64,000 nucleotides of DNA from Rhodanobacteraceae bacterium (GTDB taxonomy: Bacteria; Pseudomonadota; Gammaproteobacteria; Xanthomonadales; SZUA-5), in contig JACKOW010000004.1 in the NCBI GenBank assembly GCA_024234055.1, positions 248,001 to 312,000 of the forward strand, in the 5' to 3' direction. The notes below the pieces were generated by a model, which was given only the letters and a program-made list of their open reading frames with translations, searched no databases and was not told the origin of the DNA. Positions within the stretch are counted from its first letter, which is position 1, and every line of letters begins with the position of its first letter. A program made the translations under genes and the position numbers. Positions 57,524 to 64,000 of the stretch are shown piece after piece.

Positions 57524-58003
57524 ATGAAGGGGATCTTCCTGATTCTTCTGGCTGCCGTTTGTTTCCACGGCAGGGGCTTCGCCGAGACACCCCAGAATTC
57601 ACCCTTGTTCGGCAGGTGGGCGGTGGATACGGCGCGATTGCCGATGCCACCCGAGGCCAGGCCCCAGCGCGTGACGATCAGCTTTGCGCAGGAGGAATCG
57701 GGGCGCCTGATGACCCAGGTGGAAGTCATTGATCCCACGGGCACGGCGCTGTTGGCAGAGGGTCTCACCCCGCTGGATGGGACACCCACGCCGGTCAAGT
57801 CGAATTTCGAGGCGGACATATCCGCCACCACCATGCCCACGCCAGATGTGCTGATCATGCAACTGGCCAAGAACGGCGAACCGGCCTCAACGCGCATCTA
57901 TGCGGTGGCTGCGGATGGTCAGTCGATGATCGAGACCGTGGCTTACTTCGGCCCGGACGGTCAGCCGGTCTCGCGCAAGAACTATTTCTCGCGCATTCCC
58001 TAG
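57524..58003 (+). CDS. Exported protein of unknown function
   Basis: 159 aa from ATG 57524, with AGGAG at 57514. A signal peptide (MKGIFLILLAAVCFHGRGFA) is followed by a beta-rich domain: LFGRWAVDTARLPMPPEARPQRVTISF, GRLMTQVEVIDP, MIETVAYFGPDGQPVSRKNYFSR. The pattern is lipocalin- or LolA-like, without a diagnostic motif. It is 66 bp upstream of the DUF2306 gene and may be co-transcribed with it. Confidence 0.72.
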   Translation: MKGIFLILLAAVCFHGRGFAETPQNSPLFGRWAVDTARLPMPPEARPQRVTISFAQEESGRLMTQVEVIDPTGTALLAEGLTPLDGTPTPVKSNFEADISATTMPTPDVLIMQLAKNGEPASTRIYAVAADGQSMIETVAYFGPDGQPVSRKNYFSRIP

Positions 58004-58069
58004 CCCGCTTCGGTCTTCGCTACCCCACACCGCGCCAGCGACGGCGCTCTCAGTTGTTGAGGTGAGTCC

Positions 58070-58753
58070 ATGCAAACCGTGCAACGCTCATCCATGGGGC
58101 GCCTTGCCCGTCGCATCGTCTGGACGGTGGCGTGGATGGCGCTGGGCCTGCTCAGCGTGCAGTTCCTGCTGGAGGTGTACGCCAAGTACCACGAGACGGC
58201 GGCGGAAACCTACGACATGTTCCTGTCACGCCGTGGCTGGCTGTGGACGCATCTGGCGGGCGGAACGATCACCATCGTTCTGGGGCCACTGCAATTTCTG
58301 AGTCGCTGGCCGCGGGTCTACCCGCGTTTGCACCGCTGGGCTGGCCGGGTGTACCTGCTCGGCATGTTGATTGCGGCGACCGGCGCCACCGGCTTGATCG
58401 CCACCTCGCCAGCGCCCATGGAGATCCGCACGGCCTTCGCTGCGACGCAACTGGCATGGCTGAGCACAGCGCTGATCGCACTGGTGGCAATCTACCGCGG
58501 TCAGGTCACCGTACACCGACGCTGGATGAGCCGTCACTACCTGGTCACCCTCTCACCCATCAGCTTCCGGATGCTGCTGCCGGCAAGCATCGCCATCGGC
58601 CTTGTCCCCGCGCCGACCCTGATCGCCACGCTGCTGTTGTTGAGCTGGGCGCTGCCTCTGCTATTGATCGAGGGCGTATTCCGCAGCCTCGAGCTGGTGC
58701 GTAAACCGGCCCTTGCAGAGGCCCGAGGTGCCGGCAACGCCGCCGCAATCTGA
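58070..58753 (+). CDS. DUF2306 membrane protein
   Basis: 227 aa with about five membrane helices. The DUF2306 pattern is clear: HLAGGTITIVLGPLQFLSRWPRVYPRLHRWAGRVYLLG, with paired His in the second and third helices, and VHRRWMSRHYLVTLSPISFR. The conserved His residues suggest a haem- or metal-binding membrane protein, but the family has no assigned function. Confidence 0.85.
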   Translation: MQTVQRSSMGRLARRIVWTVAWMALGLLSVQFLLEVYAKYHETAAETYDMFLSRRGWLWTHLAGGTITIVLGPLQFLSRWPRVYPRLHRWAGRVYLLGMLIAATGATGLIATSPAPMEIRTAFAATQLAWLSTALIALVAIYRGQVTVHRRWMSRHYLVTLSPISFRMLLPASIAIGLVPAPTLIATLLLLSWALPLLLIEGVFRSLELVRKPALAEARGAGNAAAI

Positions 58754-58815
58754 GCACAAACCAGGATGTAGGGACGCTCCACAGCTGCACCAGTGCGGTG
58801 GCCGACTGCCTGGTG

Positions 58816-59337
58816 TCAATCCACCAGCTCACAGCCTTCCGGCCACAGCCCGTAGCGGCGGGTGTCGCCGATGCTGTCGGGACTGCGTTCGTCCTGGGTC
58901 ACGGTGAGATCGAGGTCGCTTTCGATGCCTAACTGGCCGGCCTGCCAGTCACCCATGCTGATGGTCCCGGGATAGGGATTGACGCTGCAGGGCGACTGGT
59001 AGCGATCGAGTTTGCGCCACTCGCGCAGGTCGGCGATCTCCAGGATGGGGTGACCCTCACCGACCGAGATCAGGGCCAGCCAGCGGCCATCGGGCGAGGC
59101 CTTGATCTCGGCGACTTGATGCAGTTCGGTGACGTCACAGCCGAGCTTCCGCGGCTCGGCATCGGCGCACTGCAGACGCCAGCAGGCCGGTGTTTCATCG
59201 CGGCGTACGTCCACTTCAATCGTGCAGCCGTCGGGCAGTTTGGCGCTGAGCGTCTTCGCCGAGTCTTCGGCCAGGACTTGAGTGCCCAACGTCAGCACCG
59301 CCATTCCGAACATGAAACGAGTCGTCGAACTGATCAT
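58816..59337 (-). CDS. Exported protein of unknown function
   Basis: 173 aa from ATG 59337 (MISSTTRFMFGMAVLTLGTQVLA), a signal peptide with GGAG upstream. Four Cys (CTIEVDV, CWRLQC, CDVTEL), then AEIKASPDGRWLALISVGEGHPILEIADLREW, one TolB/propeller-style blade. The single blade suggests a small beta protein rather than a full propeller. No family recognised. Convergent with the DUF2306 gene. Confidence 0.72.
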   Translation of the reverse strand: MISSTTRFMFGMAVLTLGTQVLAEDSAKTLSAKLPDGCTIEVDVRRDETPACWRLQCADAEPRKLGCDVTELHQVAEIKASPDGRWLALISVGEGHPILEIADLREWRKLDRYQSPCSVNPYPGTISMGDWQAGQLGIESDLDLTVTQDERSPDSIGDTRRYGLWPEGCELVD

Positions 59338-59407
59338 CGCGTGTCTCCGTAGCCAATGTAGCTGGGTCCAGGCGCAGCTGCGAAACAAGACGCCCGGTTG
59401 GGCTCCC

Positions 59408-59444
59408 CTGTCACGTAGATCGCTGCGCGCTCAACGTGACCTAC
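59408..59444. repeat. Dispersed TAGGTCACGTTG repeat, half copy
   Basis: CTGTCACGTAGATCGCTGCG then CGCTCAACGTGACCTAC, the inverted half of the element at 9709-9795 and 47401-47483. It lies between the prpF stop and the unknown exported protein. Confidence 0.6.
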
Positions 59445-59458
59445 ATTCCGGATAAGGT

Positions 59459-60637
59459 CTATTGGCCTGGTACGCGTACCCAGCCTTCCATGAGGATACG
59501 TGCGCTGCGGCTCATCACGGCCTTGGTCACGGCCCATTGCCCGTTGACCTGGGTGGCCTGCGCACCCACGCGCAGGGTACCGGAGGGATGCCCGAAGCGC
59601 ACGGCCTGGCGCTCGCCACCACCGGCAGCCAGATTGACCAGTGTGCCCGGCACCGAGGCGGCAACGGCGATCGCCACCGCGCAGGTCGCCATCATGGCGT
59701 GGTGCAGCTTGCCCATTGACAGCGCCCGCACCAGCACATCGGTATCGGCCGCGGCGATGGTCTTGCCGCTGGAAGCCAGGTATTCAGCCGGCGGCGCCAC
59801 GAAGGCAAGCTTCGGTGTGTGCTGGCGGGTCTGCGCTTCGGCCAGATCCTTGATCAGCCCCATCTTCAAGGCGCCGTGTGCACGGATGGTTTCCAGGCGC
59901 GCCAGCAAGGCAGCATCGCTGTTGATGTCATTCTGCAGCTCGGTGCCTTTCAGGCCCAGATCGGCAGCGCGCAGGAAGATGGTCGGGATACCGGCGGTGA
60001 TCATCGTGGCCTGAAAACTGCCCACGCCGGGCACCTCCAGCGTATCGATCAGATGTCCGCTGGGAAACAGCGCGCCGCCATCGTCATCATCGGCCGGATC
60101 CATGAACTCCAACACGATCTCGGCGGCCGGAAAGGTCACGCCGTCCAGTTCGAAATCGCCGGTTTCCTGCACCTGACCATTGCTGATCGGCACATGGGCG
60201 ATGATGGTCTTGCCGATATTGGCCTGCCAGATGCGCAGTACGGCGACGCCGTTGTCGGGAATGCGCGACGGATCCACCAGACCTGCAGCAATGGCAAAGG
60301 GCCCGGCGGCCGAACTCAGATTGCCGCAATTGCCGGACCAATCGACAAAGGGCTGATCGATGGAGACCTGACCGTAAAGGTAGTCAATGTCGTGATCGGG
60401 TTCCGATGAGCGGCTGATGATCACGCACTTGCTGGTACTGGAGGTAGCGCCGCCCATGCCATCGGTGTGCTTGCCATAAGGATCCGGGCTGCCGATCACG
60501 CGCAGCAACAGCGCATCCCGCGCAGGCCCCGGCACCTGGGCCGCGGGCGGGAGGTCTTCGAGGCGGAAGAACACCCCCTTGCTGGTACCGCCGCGCATGT
60601 ATGTGGCGGGGATGCGAATCTGGGCAGGAGCTGACAT
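59459..60637 (-). CDS. prpF: 2-methylaconitate cis-trans isomerase PrpF
   Basis: 392 aa from ATG 60637 (MSAPAQIRIPATYMRGGTSKG). The PrpF/DUF453 signatures IPATYMRGGTSKGVFF, DGMGGATSSTSKCVII and NCGNLSSAAGPFAI are all present; the last carries the catalytic Cys. With AcnD it isomerises 2-methylaconitate in the 2-methylcitrate cycle of propionate breakdown. The acnD gene lies upstream on the same strand, with one unknown gene between them; usually the two are adjacent. Confidence 0.95.
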   Translation of the reverse strand: MSAPAQIRIPATYMRGGTSKGVFFRLEDLPPAAQVPGPARDALLLRVIGSPDPYGKHTDGMGGATSSTSKCVIISRSSEPDHDIDYLYGQVSIDQPFVDWSGNCGNLSSAAGPFAIAAGLVDPSRIPDNGVAVLRIWQANIGKTIIAHVPISNGQVQETGDFELDGVTFPAAEIVLEFMDPADDDDGGALFPSGHLIDTLEVPGVGSFQATMITAGIPTIFLRAADLGLKGTELQNDINSDAALLARLETIRAHGALKMGLIKDLAEAQTRQHTPKLAFVAPPAEYLASSGKTIAAADTDVLVRALSMGKLHHAMMATCAVAIAVAASVPGTLVNLAAGGGERQAVRFGHPSGTLRVGAQATQVNGQWAVTKAVMSRSARILMEGWVRVPGQ

Positions 60638-60757
60638 GAGGGAAAGGCACCGGAATCGATCTTGGTAATGCGCAAGCCTGCGCAAAGCACGGCACGGCTG
60701 CAAGCCTGCCGACATGGCTGTTCAGCAACAGCCACCGAAAAGTCCGCGACCATGCCC

Positions 60758-60862
60758 GAATCGCCGCCGGGATCGCCGCTGGGATCGCCGAGTTGTACTC
60801 GGCCGCTTCTGGCCCCGGATGAGCGCAGAGCAACAGCGCCGACGGCAAGTCGGCGATCGCCG
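60758..60862. repeat. Dispersed CGCCGGGATCGCCGAG repeat, copy 2
   Basis: GAATCGCCGCCGGGATCGCC (the unit GGGATCGCCG is doubled), GAGTTGTACTCGG, AGAGCAACAGCGCCGACGG and AGTCGGCGATCG, in the order of 20651-20743. It sits between the unknown gene and prpF. Confidence 0.7.
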
Positions 60863-60875
60863 CACCGATGCCGGC

Positions 60876-61607
60876 TCAGCCGACGGCGCGTCGGTTGCGG
60901 TTGACCAATTGCGCGGGGTCGATGCCCTCAAAGGCGCACAGCTCTTTCAGGCCGTACTCCATCACCGCACGTGCATGGCCAGTGACGCGGGCCAGCAGGC
61001 GGTGCATCTTGGCATCCTTCTCGTTCTTGTTCTGGCACTGGGCGGAGTAAGTCTCGAAGGCGTTCAGTGCCAGCACCAGATCGGCGACCTGATTGGGACA
61101 CTCGCAATCGACCGCGCTGACGATGTCCTGCAAGGCGGCCAGTTGCATGTCATCGAAGCGACGCATGGGCGCCGGCTGCTCGATCCGCAACAAGCCGCTC
61201 TCCGCGGGTACGGCCGCGGCAGCCGCTGCCGGCGCCTGTGTCAGATGCTTGACGATCAACCCGAGCATGTTCGACCGCAGCGCTCTGGCGCTGACCGGTG
61301 CGCGCATCAGCTGCCTTTGCGGGCCACGAAGACGCTCGATGACGTCCCATTTGGCGAAGGCGTAGACAATGACCGTCAATTCCGGCTTGAGGGCTCTTTC
61401 AAGCTCGAGGATCGCGCTTTCCGGTGAATCTCCGAGCAATGCCAGATCCGCCACCAGCGCATTGACCTGCACCTTGCCCGCGGCAGCCAGCAGGGCCGAG
61501 TGCTGATCAGTGGCCAGCACGATCTGCATGTTCCGCTGATCGCCCTCGTGGGCGGTGGCTTTCAGGTATTCGGGCAGTGACGAGTGAAAAATGGCGAGAT
61601 TGACCAT
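60876..61607 (-). CDS. Protein with a degenerate receiver-like N-terminal domain
   Basis: 243 aa. Residues 1-120 resemble a CheY-type receiver: MQIVLATDQHSALLAAAG, a VADLALLGDSPESA loop in the phospho-acceptor place, IVYAFA, and MRAPVSARALR where a true receiver has a conserved Lys-Pro (here Ala-Pro). The remaining ~120 residues are helical (LVLALNAFETYSAQCQNKNEKDAKMHRLLARVTGHARAVMEYGLKEL). Lack of the Lys suggests no normal phospho-signalling. It lies between acnD and prpF on the same strand with dispersed repeats at both ends, so it may be a later insertion. Function unknown. Confidence 0.7.
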   Translation of the reverse strand: MVNLAIFHSSLPEYLKATAHEGDQRNMQIVLATDQHSALLAAAGKVQVNALVADLALLGDSPESAILELERALKPELTVIVYAFAKWDVIERLRGPQRQLMRAPVSARALRSNMLGLIVKHLTQAPAAAAAAVPAESGLLRIEQPAPMRRFDDMQLAALQDIVSAVDCECPNQVADLVLALNAFETYSAQCQNKNEKDAKMHRLLARVTGHARAVMEYGLKELCAFEGIDPAQLVNRNRRAVG

Positions 61608-61736
61608 GTAGGCGGATCCGTAGCAGCAGAGGCTGCGAAGCCTGACAGCAGACCAGTCAACACCGGGTTCCGGATCAGTGAACTTCGGATGAGCACCCGG
61701 TCAAACATCGAACCGGGCGTCTGGAATGGCGACGGC

Positions 61737-61773
61737 GCAGAGCAACAGCGCCGACTGCAAGTCGGCGATCCCA
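61737..61773. repeat. Dispersed CGCCGGGATCGCCGAG repeat, 3' part only
   Basis: AGAGCAACAGCGCCGACTGC then AAGTCGGCGATCCC, the right third of copies 20651-20743 and 60758-60862, right after the acnD stop. Confidence 0.65.
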
Positions 61774-61776
61774 GTC

Positions 61777-64000
<2,224 letters not shown>

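Overview
The window is high-GC chromosomal DNA from a gammaproteobacterium. The lineage is probably Lysobacterales (Xanthomonadales). This is inferred from the gene set (ParE, AcnD/PrpF, YaeQ, PPC/PKD-decorated secreted proteins) and from many short palindromic intergenic repeats, not from a marker gene. Coding density is high and both strands are used. One tRNA gene (tRNA-Leu, CAG) is present; I see no rRNA and no CRISPR array.

Layout. 1-7.5 kb (+): the end of a secreted protein, a DUF4097-like lipoprotein, a large multidomain exoprotein, endonuclease VIII (nei) and a CorA-type transporter. 7.8-9.7 kb: parE. 9.8-17.3 kb (-): a BaiN/HI0933-type flavoprotein, YaeQ, a GGDEF protein, and then a compact cluster that I read as a split borosin RiPP system. 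That cluster holds a SonM-like peptide backbone N-methyltransferase, a GNAT enzyme and a 97-aa precursor-like protein in overlapping frames, with an ABC exporter just upstream. 17.5-22.5 kb: YjdM, a DUF427 protein, an M48 protease and a DUF885 protein. 22.6-26.6 kb (-): a complete hen1-pnkp RNA repair operon. 26.7-28.1 kb (+): two coupled paralogous exported proteins.

28.3-38.4 kb: a genomic island of about 10 kb in the 3' end of tRNA-Leu. It is bounded by 34-bp direct repeats and carries a P4-type integrase, an AlpA-like regulator, a DUF927/TOPRIM primase-helicase, a Nu1/TerS-like protein and a serine recombinase. It looks like a phage satellite (P4/PICI-like). It also holds structures with no obvious precedent: a near-perfect 109-bp inverted repeat packed with CTGGGACA iterons flanking the TerS-like gene, and two arrays of related 107-137-bp GC-rich repeats on either side of the serine recombinase.

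38.5-64 kb: a CASTOR/POLLUX-like channel, a block of repeated intergenic modules, a GntP permease, a serine hydrolase with membrane tail, a di-haem peroxidase, and a GntR-ABC-permease-S9 peptidase operon. After these come a two-component system, an alpha/beta hydrolase and small exported or membrane proteins. The window ends in a methylcitrate-pathway block (acnD, an unknown gene, prpF), with acnD running off the edge.

Best candidate for an undescribed system: the borosin-like cluster at 13.6-15.3 kb. Second: the satellite's iteron inverted repeat and its recombinase-flanking repeat arrays.
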